Shown here in pieces: positions 13,025-26,200 of a stretch of 64,000 nucleotides of DNA. Below the pieces are notes generated by a model, which did no database searches, was not told the origin of the DNA, and saw only the letters and a program-made list of their open reading frames with translations. The position numbers were made by a program, and so were the translations under genes. Where the stretch lies: positions 434,001-498,000 of the forward strand of contig JAHGAU010000025.1 of the NCBI GenBank assembly GCA_019925105.1. The letters run 5' to 3'. Positions within the stretch are counted from its first letter, which is position 1. The number at the start of each line of letters is the position of its first letter. The DNA comes from Niebla homalea. Taxonomy: Eukaryota; Ascomycota; Lecanoromycetes; Lecanorales; Ramalinaceae.

Positions 13025-16000
13025 ATGGCGACGAACAAAGGGACCCTAGAGGTCCAAAACGATACGTATACGTATAGCTCTAGTAATAGTAAAAGAAGTA
13101 TATTAAGTACGATAAGTGGAAATAACGTAATAATTAAAAATAAAATAATAAACGGGTAAAGGGCTTATATTAATAAAAACGGCGATAACATATACGTATA
13201 ATATAATAATAATAAGCCGGATAATACTTAAAATAAATAAAGGAATTAAGGTTAATAAAATATACGTATTAAAACGTATAAAATACGTAATAATAATACG
13301 GAAATAATAGGTAAATAAAGGGGTAAAAAGGCCGGTATAATATTAATAGCAAGGGGTATAAGCGGAAGGAAAGGGTAAAAAGATTATAATAAAAGTACTA
13401 TTAAGGGTATATAAAAAAGAAATAAAATTAATAAAAAGGATAAAACCTTAAAAGATTAAAAATAAAAAATGGAGATAATATATTGCCCAGTAAGTAAAGG
13501 TAAAAAAGTAATAAAGGAAACGGTAAAAACCTTAAAAAGACTCTTTATAATAAAGTAAAAGGATATTACGTTAAAAACTTAATTAATACTATAGATTAAG
13601 TTAAAAAGCATAAAGGACTTTTATATAAAAATAGGGGTAAAACTGGGGGAAACGGAGCAATTATAGGGCTCCTTAAAGGCGATAATAAAAACGTTAATAA
13701 AAGATAAAAACGGCGGCTTAAAATTAAATATATAAAGCGAAAATATAAAGGTAACGGCCCCTTAAACGAGAAAAAGCTAGGTAATAAGGGTAATAAAAAG
13801 GGTACTCGCGGTAAAGAATAAAAGGATAACGGAGGAAAAAGCGGCCGTATTAAGGAAATAAAAATAATAATAATCTGCTTATTTAATAATAAAGAAAAGA
13901 ATATAGTAATAAAAATAAACTTATTATAATTAATAAAAACTTTTAAGGTAATAATAGAATTATTAATAAAATAAATTATTATAATATATAAACTATAAAA
14001 TAAAGATATTTTCCTTAATATAACGTCTTTAAAAGTAAAAAAAAACTTAAAGAAATTTAAACTTTAAATTAATAAAGGAAAATATAAGTTAATTAAGGTT
14101 TTAAGGTAATTATTTACCGTTATAATAAATAAGATATACTTATTACGTTTTAAGGAAGCCGAGAAAAAGGTTACGTTAAGGAATATAAAAAAAAAGAATA
14201 CGGTTTTTTACTTAAGGTTTAAAATCGTTAATTATAGGCTTCCGCCGGTAATAAAAAGACTTAACTCCTTAAAATACGTAAAGAAGTACTTTATTATTAT
14301 ATTAAATATAACGTTAATAAAAATATATAATAATATTTTAAATAAAGGGATTATTAAAAAAAGATTTCTTAAAATAACTTAATTATAAAATAAAATAATT
14401 AATATTTATTAATATTTTAAGTATTAAAATTATAAATATATTATTATAAAATACTTTAATATTATAAAGTATATGGTTTACGTTAAAAGTTATAATATTT
14501 ATAAATATATAAAGTTAATAATTAAAGAACTTATAAAAGGTACGTTTAAATACGTTACGTATAATAAGGAAGAATACTTAATATAAGATTTTAAATATAT
14601 AATAAGAGTTAAAAAGATTAAACGTAAGGAAACTTAAATAACCGTGAAAATTTAACGGTATAATACGTATAAAACTGGTCTTATAAGCTAATTAAAAATA
14701 ACCTTAAAATATAAGTTTAATTAATTAAATAATAAAAAATAAATAATAATAAAAAAAAAGAAAGTTCCTTATAATTTTAACCTTAAGGGTTAACTATCTT
14801 ACGTCTTTAATAATAACCGGGAAAATATTAAGTTAAAAAACGTTTAACTTTAATAAGAAGTCCGTAATTTAAACGGATATAAAAAAGAAGTCCTTATAAA
14901 GGTTAATATATAATATATTAATATTTTTAAGAATAATATAATATAATATCCGTAATAAAAAAATTAAAGTTATAATATTAATATTTAAGTTTAAAAAAGT
15001 TAAAGATATTAACATTATAATAATATAGGAATTACTATATAATTTATATATATATTTATTTATTAATCCGGGAAAAAGGTTTTATTTAATTTTTAAGGGG
15101 AATAAAATAATCAAAATATACTTCTTTATAAATAAATAATTTAACGTAAATAATTAAGATATTACTTATTATAATAGAAACCTTTATATATTTTATATTA
15201 TAAAAGAAAAAAACTTAAAGGGTAACCTTAATATTTATAACGTATATAATCCGCCGTTAATTAATAAAAAAGGACTTTTTATAATATTATTATTTTAAGA
15301 AATCTTAATTACTTTAAATAAATATATATTATTTAAAGACTTTAATTTATATTATTATATATAAAACGAAGAAGGGTATACGATAAATTATATTAAATTA
15401 AATAATTTATTAATAGTTACCGTTTAAGTTAATTTCTTATTATTAATATTATAAAAGATTATTATATAAAAGAATTATAAGTTTAAAATAACGATTAATT
15501 TAACCTTTAATACGGAAAAAATTGCCGGTACGGTTATAATATATAAATTACGGAAAAACTTAAAATATAACTTAAATTATATATTAATATAAATAACTCT
15601 AGATTAAACCGTTAATACGACTATATTACCATTAATAAGGAAGGCGTAAAAAACGGTTAAAAAAATAAAGGTTTATATGAAAACAGAGGAAATAATAATA
15701 TAATTTACGGATTTCTTTTAATTAAATAATAAAAACCGGATTAACCTTTTTATAAAGTAAATAATAAAAATATTAAATAAAGTAATTAATAAGATTATCC
15801 CAATAATAAAGCCTTTTTAAAGAGTTAAAGTTTATTAAAATAAAAGATATATAACCGTAATTATAAAGGTAGAAAGGTTAATTAAATAAACTTTTAAGTA
15901 TAAAAATTAAAAAATACTTAATTAATTAAAAGCTATTTAAAAGGAAAAGGAGAAAATTATTAAGAAAATTAAGTAAATATATTTTTAATTTACAATATAT

Positions 16001-19000
16001 AATTTAACGGTTTTATTTCGTAATATTTAAAAGTTAATAAAGTATAATAAAGAATAAAGTAAAAAATTAAAGTTTATTTTTAAATTCCCGCCCTTTAAGA
16101 AACTTAATAATATATTAATTAATACCTTTAACGGTAAAATTAAGGCCCTTAAAAAAATATTTTTCTTTCTTCCGTTAAAAATTAATTTAAATAATATTAA
16201 CGATATTACGTACCTTAACCCCGTATTAATAAATTAAATAATAATATAAAATATAATAATTAAAGGACTTGGCGAAGCTGAAACAGAAGGTTTAAGTAGG
16301 GGGCTTTGTTAACGATGTCCACCTCTTAGCTTATAGTACGTTTACTTATATAAACTGTTTAAAGCTAAAATAAACTTATAAAGTCTATTTACGATAAGTA
16401 AAAATATATAGGGCTTAGTTCGCCCCGTATAAGTATAAACTTATTTATATAATAAGGAGCTTAAAGCTATACGATATAATAATTATAGTGGACTTAAGTA
16501 ATATAACGGTAAAACCGGAAGTTAATATTAAAATACTTAGCCTATAAATTAATAGGAAACTAGATTAAAAAAACTATATAAAAAAGGTCTAAAAGAAGAT
16601 AATTTCATAAAAAAGGGGCCTTATTTACCTTACGGCATTAACGTAAAGAGCTACCTTATAGAAGGTTAGAACCGTTTATTAAGCGGTTATAAAGTTTATA
16701 ATAATATACGTAATAGTTATTTAATACGTACTTAAAGGTACGTTTAAATATAAGAAAAAGCCCGTTTAATAATTATAAAAGGTTTAAAATTAATACTTAA
16801 AAATAGTAAATAAAGTATATAAAGTAACTCCCGTCTTAATATTAAAATCTAAAGTCTTTATATTATTAATAAAGCTGGCCCTAAATTAAATAATCGCTTA
16901 AATAAAGTTTAAAAGGGATATAAATTTAGCTATATTAATAAAAAATAAATGTATTCGCCAGAACTATAAAAAACCTTAAATAAGAAAGCGTAAAAAAGCG
17001 GTACCTACCCCCCCTACGGAAGTTAAATTAAAATAGGTTAAAAAAAAGGTTGACTTAACTTACGTTTAAAAAGTTAACGTAAAAGTATATAAATTCTTAC
17101 CTAAAATAAAAGCGGCAGAAAAAAAGAAAACTATAAAGGTAAAGTTAACGGTAATTACCCTATAAACTATAAGGAAATAAATAAAGCGTTAATATAAATA
17201 TAAAGAATTAATCTTTTAAGGGTGACGGTACTTAACGTTAAATAGTAATAAGGTTATTAATAAGTATTTCCGGCGTTATAAAATTATAAGGAAAGGCGAT
17301 AGCGTATTAATAATTTAACTCCGGATAAGTAAGAACGGCTTAACCTACTTCCTTTTTATTATATATACCGGTAGCCGGATTAACGTTAATTACGAATATA
17401 AATAATGAAAGTAAAACGTTATATATATATTAATCTCCTATTTACTATTTAAGGAGCTTAAATTGGGATTAATTAAAAGGGTAGGGATTAACGATTATCG
17501 TTAAATACTTATTAATAAAAAGGGCATTAAAGCGGCCGCCAAATTTATAATAATTACGGGCTTATTATTATAGTTTAGCCTAACTAAGGAAATAAAAAAA
17601 ATGGTTAAAGATTTAATTAAGAAACCTCGCCGTTAACCCGGGGATAAAAAGCAGCGGCGGGAAAACTATACCTAATAAGGGGTTAAAGGGGCTATAAATA
17701 TTAAAATAACATAAAAAGCGATATTATATTGATTAATAAAGTTATATAAATAAAGTAATAATAATATATATATTAATAAGGATATTTAATAATATAATCG
17801 GAATTCTGAAATTTTAATATTAAATAAACCCGTAAAATAACGGAAAAGCAATAGGTTTAAAGGCAACCCTTAAGTAGATTTAGTTATAGTATTATAGGTT
17901 TTCTTAAAAAAAATATATAAATAAATTCTTATTCTCTGGATAACTATAAATGCTCTTAGCCCTTAAAATATAAGTAAAGGTTAGGTGGATACCGGTTTTT
18001 ATTCCTAACGTTATAGATATCGGGTTTTTTACGGTTATTAATAAGGCTAAATAACTGAGTATTAAGGAACGCCGGAATTAGTTCAGCTAGATCCGTAGTA
18101 TAAATCAATCAATCAATCAATAATAATTAAAGTAATTAATAAATTAAAGAAGAATAAAGCCTTAAAATTAAATAAGATTCTTAATAAATTCTTAATAATA
18201 ATAATTTTACCGTTTAAAAAGGTTTTTATTTATTTTTTTTAAGTATATTTCGACGTTAATTATTATTTACGTAAGTTTAAGGAAATAAAGACGATTATCC
18301 TTAAAAAGTTTATTAAGCCGGATTACTTTAAAATAAAGTTTTATAAATTTATTATATTTTTATATACGTTAAGGAAAACCTTAAAAACGGTAATAACAAG
18401 GATCCTTAATAATTATATAAAAAATTACGGATTTCTTCCCGATTAATAAATAAAAGTAAAAAAAAATTAATTAATAAAAATAGCCCTTAAAGGATTAATT
18501 AATAACGTATATATAATATAAGGTTACGGGAAAAAGTATATTATAAGTCTTCTTTCTCTTAATATTATAAATATTTTTAATAAAATAAATTATTAAAAAT
18601 TATTATATAATTTAAGGAAGAAAAAGATATTATTTTTCTTAATTAAATAAATAAAAAGTTTTTTAAGTAATTAAGTTATATTAATTAATTTAAAATAAAA
18701 GATAAGCTTAATAAAGCTTATTATAATAGGGATTCCTTAAAGATTGCTTATTTTTTTTGTATTATTTTTATTCTTTAATAATTTATTAATTAAAGAATTT
18801 ATTAAGTTAAAATAAAAGGTTTAAGTTAAAAGCTTTATTAATAATATTTACCTTTTAACTTATAATATTTTTATATATATAAATTATTTAAAATTAAAAT
18901 AGGCTTATAAAGTTTATTTTTAATAAGTAAGAATTTATAAGGCTTAATTTACGCCGTATAAGTATAAACTTATTTATATAATTAAGAGTTTAAAGTTATA

Positions 19001-20684
19001 TAATATAATAACTATAATAAACTTAAGTAAAATTACGGTAAAGCCGGATATTAATATTAAAGTTTTTAACCTTTAAATAAATAAAAAGTTCAATTAAAAA
19101 AATTATATAAAAAAGGTTTAAAAGAAGATAACTTTATAAGAAAAAGGCTTTATTTATTTCGTTATATTAATATAGGGAATTACGTTATAGAAAACCCGGA
19201 CTATTTATTAAGCTATAATAAAACCAGTTATAATATATATTATAGTTATTTAATATATACTTAAAAGTATTCCGGGATATAAAAAGAGTTTATTTAAATA
19301 TTATAAAAAGTTTAGAATTAATATTTAAAAATAATTAACGGTATTTATAAAGTAACCTTTATCTTAATATTAAAGTTTAAAATCTTTATACCGCCAATTA
19401 AAATTTTATTAAATTAAATAATCGCTTAAATAAAATTAAAAAAATATATATACTTAATTATAATAATAGGAAATAAATGGATCCGTTAAAATCTTAATAA
19501 GCTTAAAGTTAAAGGGAATAAATTAAAAATATTTATTTCTTTTTTTATAAAAATAAAGTAAAAATACATTAAAAAAAAGGTTAATTTTATTAATATCCCG
19601 GAGGTTAATTTAAGCGGGTATAAATTCCCGTTAAACGTAAAAAAAACTGAGATTAAAAGGATTTAAAGAATAAAGATTATAATAATTATTTTATAAATTA
19701 TAATAAAATAAATTAAGTATTAACGGAAGTATAGGGACTTTATACTTTAAAATTATTATTATTTAATTTTTAACGATAAAAAGATTATTAATAAATATTT
19801 CCGCCGTTATAATATTATAAAAAAGGATAATAACATATTAATAATTTAACTCCGGATAAATAAAAATAATTTAATTTACTTTTTATTTATTATATATACC
19901 GGGGTTAAATAAACGCTGGATATAAATACGGATAAAGGAAATAGGACGTTATATACGTTTTTATTTTTTATTTTTTATTTATAAAAATTAAATTAAAACT
20001 TATTATAAAAATTAATACTTATAATTACCGTTAAATATTATTTATAAAGTAAAATATTTAAGTAATTATTAAATTTATAATATTTATCGGATTACTATTA
20101 TAGTTTAATTTCGTTATAAAGATAAACGAGGTTATTAAAGACCTTACGGAAAAAGTTTATTACCGGTTAAAGAAAAAAAAGAAAAGCGGAAATTAATTAT
20201 ATTAATTATATAAATCAGAAAGTATTTTTTATAGCCGTAAAAATATAATAATAAATACTTATTAAAAGTCCTTAAAAAAGTTAACGGTAATAATAATATA
20301 AAAAGGGTATATATTAAATACGTAAATATTAATAAAAATATTTAAAAATATTATATAAGATTAAAACAATATAAATATATAAAAATACGGAAGAATAATA
20401 AGTTTAAGGATAACCCCTATAAGGATACGGTCGTAATATTACGGATTTTCTTAAGGAAGTTAAAATATAAAAAATATATAAATAAATTATTACTTTTTAA
20501 ACGGCCGTTAATATCCTTTATCTTAAAGGATAAAGGATAAAAGCCTAATAGACGCCGGTTTTTACTTTAACGTTATAAGTATTAGGTTTTTACGGTTATT
20601 AATAAGGTTAAAAGGCCGCGTATTAAAGAACGCCGGAATTAACTTAGCTAGACCCGTAATATAAATCAATCAATCAATCAATCA
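13025..20684 (+). mobile_element. LINE L1, full-length Tad-like non-LTR retrotransposon carrying a nested LINE
   Basis: The copy begins ATGGCGACGAACAAAGGGAC and ends in an (AATC)n tail at about 20662-20684. Without the nested insertion it is about 5.8 kb, the same as L2. ORF1 starts at the very first base and reads MATNKGT.EVQNDTYTYSSS before RIP stops appear. Endonuclease blocks are at about 14930-15640 (FYLIFKGN), the RT thumb near 18945 (YKYKLIY), and a 3' region with the LINE C-terminal CCHC-like and RNase H-like blocks. It is inserted into gypsy B', which resumes at 20685. Its right flank matches B, but its left flank does not, so a deletion or rearrangement at the 5' side is likely. Confidence 0.87.
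16253..18132 (+). mobile_element. 5'-truncated LINE nested in L1, with 13-bp target duplication
   Basis: The inserted body is 16266-18119 (1854 bp), flanked by the 13-bp duplication ATAATAATTAAAG at 16253-16265 and 18120-18132. L2, at about 53050, shows the uninterrupted target. The fragment begins inside the RT domain (DLAKLKQKV then GGFVNDVHLLAYS at 16302-16335; the family has F-x-D-D, so one Asp reads as Asn after G-to-A). It continues through the thumb (APYKYKLIYIIRS, about 16423), the C-terminal CCHC-like block (near 17395) and GIKAAAKFIIITGLLL (about 17525), to the (AATC)n tail at 18103-18119. It is less mutated than its host, so it is probably younger. Confidence 0.92.
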
Positions 20685-21034
20685 AATTATTTAATAAATA
20701 AAAATAATAAAAATTATTACCGATTCCGGTATTAAAAAATAAAGAATTTTATTTTTTAATTAATAATCTTATTATTATTTATTCCTGTTTTTATTTTTAT
20801 AATTTATATATTAAAAAGCTTTTATAACTTTTATTCTATAAATTCAAATAAAAATTTAATTAATAAATTTTTTGAGTTTTTTTTATTCGTTATATTGAAA
20901 AATAATATTAAAAATTTTAATAATATAAATATAAATAATATTTTAAAGAAAAATACGTTTATTAATACTTATTTTTTAAAAATTGCGGGTTATTTAATTA
21001 TAATATTATCGGAAAAATAATTAAATATTAAGAA

Positions 21035-21207
21035 TGTTAAGAACGTGAAGTATGATATGTATGTTGATTGAGTTGCTATGTGAGGTAGCTATGGATTTGA
21101 GGGATTTGAGGTGTGCGAGCGCCAAGACCCCCGGGAGCTAGCCATCCATGCTTATGCATACCGCAAACCGTGATGCTATATATATACGTATATGCCGTTT
21201 CATAATA
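21035..21207. repeat. Left LTR of compact element
   Basis: A 173-bp terminal direct repeat containing the GC-rich core GCGAGCGCCAAGACCCCCGG and TAGCCATCCATGC. It aligns without gaps with 23048-23220; differences are transitions near TATATATACGTATATG, where the other copy has GTACATGCGCATG. Confidence 0.93.
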
Positions 21208-21370
21208 ATATGCCGGCCAAAAAGATAAAAAAGCAACGCCCTCGTTGTATATCATCGCCCTTAATATAGTATTACTTATGCCCTTATCGGTAATAACTAT
21301 AATATATCTAAAGCGCCGAGAATACTAATAAAGTGAAAAGAATAAATGGTGGTAACGTATAAGGCCGGTA

Positions 21371-21640
21371 TTGGAATCGTATATTGAAAAATCGAGAAAA
21401 CTGCAAGCCGGGAACTTATCGCATGTCCACCCGGTTTATTGTCGTGGATTTGGGTGTCGCGATTTAGCTGAATGGCTCGAAAAACGAATCTCCGGTGATT
21501 TGCTGGGTCGAATCTTAAGTGAGTTGCTAAGACGGTATCTAAGGGAATTGCCTGTGGCCACCTCGCTTGCCGGCCTTGTAGAACTGTGTAAAGCTATTAT
21601 ATTGCCATATATCGTAATTGCTATTAACGATATATATTGA
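21371..21640 (+). CDS. Small open frame inside compact LTR element, function unknown
   Basis: An 89-codon open frame with ATG at 21371 and stop at 21638-21640. The product begins MESYIEKSRKLQ, has a Cys/Arg-containing stretch (YCRGFGCRDLAEW), then an amphipathic Leu/Arg-rich part (LLGRILSELLRRYLREL) and a hydrophobic C-terminus. I recognise no domain. It is the longest frame with near-normal codon use in the element, but the opposite strand is also open for 77 codons over the same stretch, so chance opening in a less mutated patch is quite possible. Confidence 0.25.
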   Translation: MESYIEKSRKLQAGNLSHVHPVYCRGFGCRDLAEWLEKRISGDLLGRILSELLRRYLRELPVATSLAGLVELCKAIILPYIVIAINDIY

Positions 21641-22485
21641 AGGGTGCGGTTCTTACTCGTATTGTTCATCTTAAGTGTAATCTATTTTTTGTCCGTTTTA
21701 CGTATTATACCCATTATATGCGTCTTCGCTTATATAATATATATAAGGTCTGCTCTGGATCGTTTTTTGAGGGTTTACTGGGGTTTATACGCGGGTCGGT
21801 TAATAAGGAGCTTACGGAGTAGCTGGTTGAGGTAGTTATTATAATTTGGATTTTTAAGGCTTAAAGTTCTCGTATTATATATATTATATATATTTACGGG
21901 AATTAAGCTAATTAATAAAGGACTAAATATTACCAGTAATAGGTTCTAAAAGCGTAAGTTATAAATTATACTTAATATACTGAAAGACTATAATTAACTT
22001 ATTTAATATAGTATAGCTATCTGAATAACATAATAATTTAAGTATTTCATAAAGGTAAATAATCGGGTTTTTCTTTTTAATTATATTGGCTCTTATATAT
22101 CTTAAGGAGTTAAGTTTTTTAAGGGCTTTAATAGGGTTTAATTTAAACCGTTTAATAAGGGTATCGATAAAATCGTCGATTAAAGTAAATATTTTTTCTA
22201 GTATAAATCTTTTAAGATCTGTTAGTTTAGTTTCATATTATATTTTAATTAAACTACGTAATTATAAGCTGATATTCAGCTAAACGATCTTATAGCCTTT
22301 TAACTTAGTAACTTAACGGATACGGTTTATAAACGTATAGATATTATCAAGTGCGGGGTTATAGGTCCCAAGCTCTTTACTCCGTTAACATATATTAAGC
22401 GTAGGTATTACTTGATTTGCCAGTAAATTTGGTGCCGGAAAGGCGTTGCCTATGTTAAAGGCTTAAGGATTTGGCGGTGGTACTA

Positions 22486-22545
22486 ATGGATTTAATAGAT
22501 TTAATAGGTTTAATGCATTTCGTGGATTTAATAGATTTAATGGTA
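22486..22545. repeat. GATTTAATA short tandem repeat
   Basis: Five or so imperfect copies of a 9-10 base unit (GATTTAATA, GTTTAATG) inside the compact LTR element, followed shortly by a run of CTTAAG/AAGCTT palindromes at 22690-22733. No function can be assigned. Confidence 0.6.
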
Positions 22546-22689
22546 AGTAAGGCTCTTTAATGCTTGGTTAACGATGTTGACGGTCATTAAGCACTTTAAG
22601 GAGCTGATCGAATTTGGTATTGATCGATCCCTTAATTATTACGGATAAGCCAGCGGCTTATTTACGAGAAAAGCCTGGTAATAGGCTTA

Positions 22690-22733
22690 TTTAAGCTTAA
22701 GCTAAGCTTTTAGCTTAAGCTTAAGCTTAAGTA
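22690..22733. repeat. Overlapping CTTAAGCTTAAG palindromes
   Basis: Alternating TTAAGC and AGCTTA units produce nested self-complementary sequence that could form a hairpin. It lies in the interior of the compact LTR element, which is otherwise featureless here. Confidence 0.65.
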
Positions 22734-23047
22734 ACCTACGAGGGTATTCGGGCGAGTATATTATTACTATTACTACCGGTAAGTTTATCTTTTACTGACT
22801 CTAAGGATATAAACTTATTACCGGTAGCCTTTTAAGCTTTCTTCCTCAAGGGTTTTACCATTTTATAAAAGGTTTGAGAGTGCTCTGTGTTAAAGAGCTG
22901 AATGTCGAGTTACACGGTAAAGTGTTACCGGAGTAAGATTTATAAGAGGTCTATATGTCCACAGACTCTGGGTATATGTCGAGGGTGTAATCGAGTACTT
23001 GTATGTATAATGACATATAAAGGACCGACGCAGCTATTGCTACCAAT

Positions 23048-23220
23048 TGTTAAGAACGTGAAGTATGATATATATATTGATTGAGTTGCTATGTGAGGTA
23101 ACTATGGATTTAAGGGATTTAAGGTGTGCGAGCGCCAAGACCCCCGGGAGCTAGCCATCCATGCTCATGCATACCGCAAACCGTGATGCTATGTACATGC
23201 GCATGCGCCGTTTCATAACA
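23048..23220. repeat. Right LTR of compact element
   Basis: A 173-bp partner of 21035-21207, ending TTTCATAACA. It is immediately followed by the right target-site copy AAGAA at 23221-23225. Confidence 0.93.
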
Positions 23221-26200
23221 AAGAAAGTTAGAATATTTTAAGAAATTAATAATAAATATTATTTAATTTATTAAATATAAATTCACTTTAAAAAAGTTTT
23301 ATAAATATTTAATATTTTCCGTGTTAAATAAAACGCCAGTATTAATTTCGTTAAATAATTTGCTTATAATAAGGTTTTTAACGTAATCTATAATTAAGGT
23401 TTTAATACGTATTTTTTAAGTAAATTATAACGATTTCATTTAAATAATTTAAATTTTAAGAATTTTATTATTAATTTTACCGTTTAAATTAATAACGTTA
23501 TTATAAGAATAAAAGGAACTCGTATTAAAAACGATTAATTACGTAACTTTATTCAATCGGGCTCCGTAGGTATCGCGGATAAAAAACGTAAAAGATTAAA
23601 TCTTAAAATAAAAGACTTACCAATATTTACGGGTAACCTTAATAATAAAAAGCCCGTTAATTATAAAAACTGGGAAATTTAAATTTATAATAAATTTAAT
23701 TATAACTTTAATTATTTTTTTAACGATTTTATAAAAATAGTTTTCGCTTATAATAATATTAACGGGGATAAAGCGATTTATTTATATTTAAGATATATAA
23801 AAAAAGCTATAAATTTATATTTTTTTATTAATAATATTTTTAAATATTTAATTAAAATTTATAAAAAAAATAAATAAGAAAAATAAAACCCGTTATAAAT
23901 ACCGAATATTATATTAAGGTAATAATAGGAAATTCAGTATTTTTAAAAATAATATATTCCGTTTAATAAAGATTTTAAAATATAACGATAATTATATCCA
24001 TAATAATGTTTATAATTAAATAATGAATAAATTTAAAAACGTTTTAAAAATAAACTTTTAAATACGTTATTTAACTTTATTAAAAGCGATACTTGATTAA
24101 TTTTAATTATTAAATAATAAATAAATTATTAAAATAAAAAAAAAGAAAACCTTAATTATATAAAAGGAAAAAAAGATATTTATTTTTAAAACTATTATAA
24201 AAAAGAAAATAACTATTTATTTTATTGGTATTTTAAAATTAAACGGCATTTCGGTGTTTATTATTATTATAAATAACCCGGGTATATTGTTATTATATAT
24301 TTAAATAAAAATAAGCTGAAAAATCTTAATAAAATCTAAAAAATTAATATTAAATTAAAAAATTCAAAAACCTTATTATATGGTTAAAATAAAAAGGCTA
24401 TAGATTTTTATATTAATAAATATAATAAATGACGCTTTTTTAAATAAAATTTTTACGGTTCCTTATATTTTAATAATAAATAAAAAAATTATATTTATTT
24501 TATTCTCATAAATATTAAAGTTACGGTATATTTTTTTATAAATATAAATTTCGGGTATTTTTTTGGTAACTTATTTAAGTTAATTCTATATTTTTATTTA
24601 AGAAAAAGACCGTAAATAATTTTAACGATTATATATTTTATATTATTTTTTGTACGATTTATTTAATTTTTAAAATAACTTCGGATACCTAGCGTTACGT
24701 ATTAATAATAATAATAAGACTAGGTTTTTAATAAATAATTTTTGGAAAACCGTATTCATAGCGGTTTTAAATTGACGTTAATAATAAATAATTATATATA
24801 AAAATGAATTATTAAAATCCCTTATTTTTTTTATATTTTTTTTATTATTTATATTTCGTAAGATTTAAAAAACCATTAAATAGTTATTAAAATCGGAATT
24901 AATAATTAAAACTTTAAAACCCTTATTATTATTAAAGTTAATGACCTTAATACCAACGTAAATCCTCCGCCGGCTAAAAATTAAATAAATTTTTATAAAG
25001 CTGAAAAACAGGCCGGTTATAAAAATCCTAATTTAAAAGCTATTTAAAAAAGTTAAAAAATCTATTAATATTATTTAGATCAAAGTTATTTTTTTAAAAA
25101 TATTAAAAAAGAATAAGGAAAATAATATAATTTCTATTTTAATAACAAAATTAAATAATATATTTAAAAATTATAATAAATATTTCGGTAAACTTAATAT
25201 TAAATTAAATATAATATTAAAGAAAAACTTAAATAAATAAAAAAAAAATTATTTAAAAAATATTATAATTTCTTCGATATCTTTAATAAAGTAAAAATAA
25301 TAAAGTTATTATTTTACCGGGATACCGACTATAAACTTAAATTTATTAATAATCTCCGCGAATTATTTCTTTATTAAATATATTTTTTATTAATTTTAAA
25401 GCTCCGAATATATAAGGAATATTTTATTAAGAATCTAAAAAAAATTATATCATTTTAAACAGAATAACGTTTATATTATTAATCTTTTTTATTTTTTTTA
25501 AAAAATAAAAGTTTCCGTTTTTACGTTAATTATTAAAAGCTAAATATATTTATAAAAAAAAATTGTTTTTTATTATTAATTGAAAAAATTCTCGTTTAAA
25601 TAATAAATAATAAATATTTAATAAAAATCGATATTATTATAATATTTAATCTATTACGTATAAGTTTTAAAAGCGAGGAATTTATTATTTTTATTCTAAA
25701 TATAAATATATATCTATATAAAATAATATTTTTCGGATTATTTAACGGGTTAATAATTTAATAATATTATATTAATAACCTTTTTTTTAAATATTTAAAT
25801 AATTTCGCGTAAATATATATTAATAATAATTTTATTTATAATAAATCGCTTAAGGAATATTAATAATATATCCGTGAAATATTCGTAAAATTACGTAAAG
25901 TTAGTTTATATATAAATATTAATAATATGAATTTTACGTTTAAAAAACCGTTTTCCTTAGAATTTTTATTTTTATTAAAACTATTTAAATAAACTTAAAA
26001 TAAATTTAATTAATACTTAAATAAGCCCGGTTTACGACTTTAAAGTAAATCTAGGGTTTTATTAATTTTTATAATTTTTATAAACGGTTTATATAAGTGT
26101 TTTTAAAATAATAAGGATTTTATATAAATTAATTTAAAAAGATTTTTAATTTAAATAAAATGAAGCTTATTAAACGGCTTTTAATAAAATAAAACAAAAT

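Larger units (their letters stand above)
21035..23220. mobile_element. Compact LTR retrotransposon without pol, TSD AAGAA
   Basis: A 2186-bp element with 173-bp LTRs (21035-21207 and 23048-23220) running TGTTAAGAACGTG to TTTCATAACA, flanked by AAGAA (21030-21034 and 23221-23225). It sits in gypsy B', whose sequence is continuous across it. The LTRs are nearly identical and retain much CpA/TpG, so it is younger or less RIPed than its host. No gag or pol motif is visible in the 1840-bp interior, so it fits a TRIM/LARD-like non-autonomous element. A possible minus-strand primer site TGGTAGC lies at 23039-23045, two bases from the LTR, but no matching polypurine tract is seen, so orientation is open. 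Confidence 0.92.
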
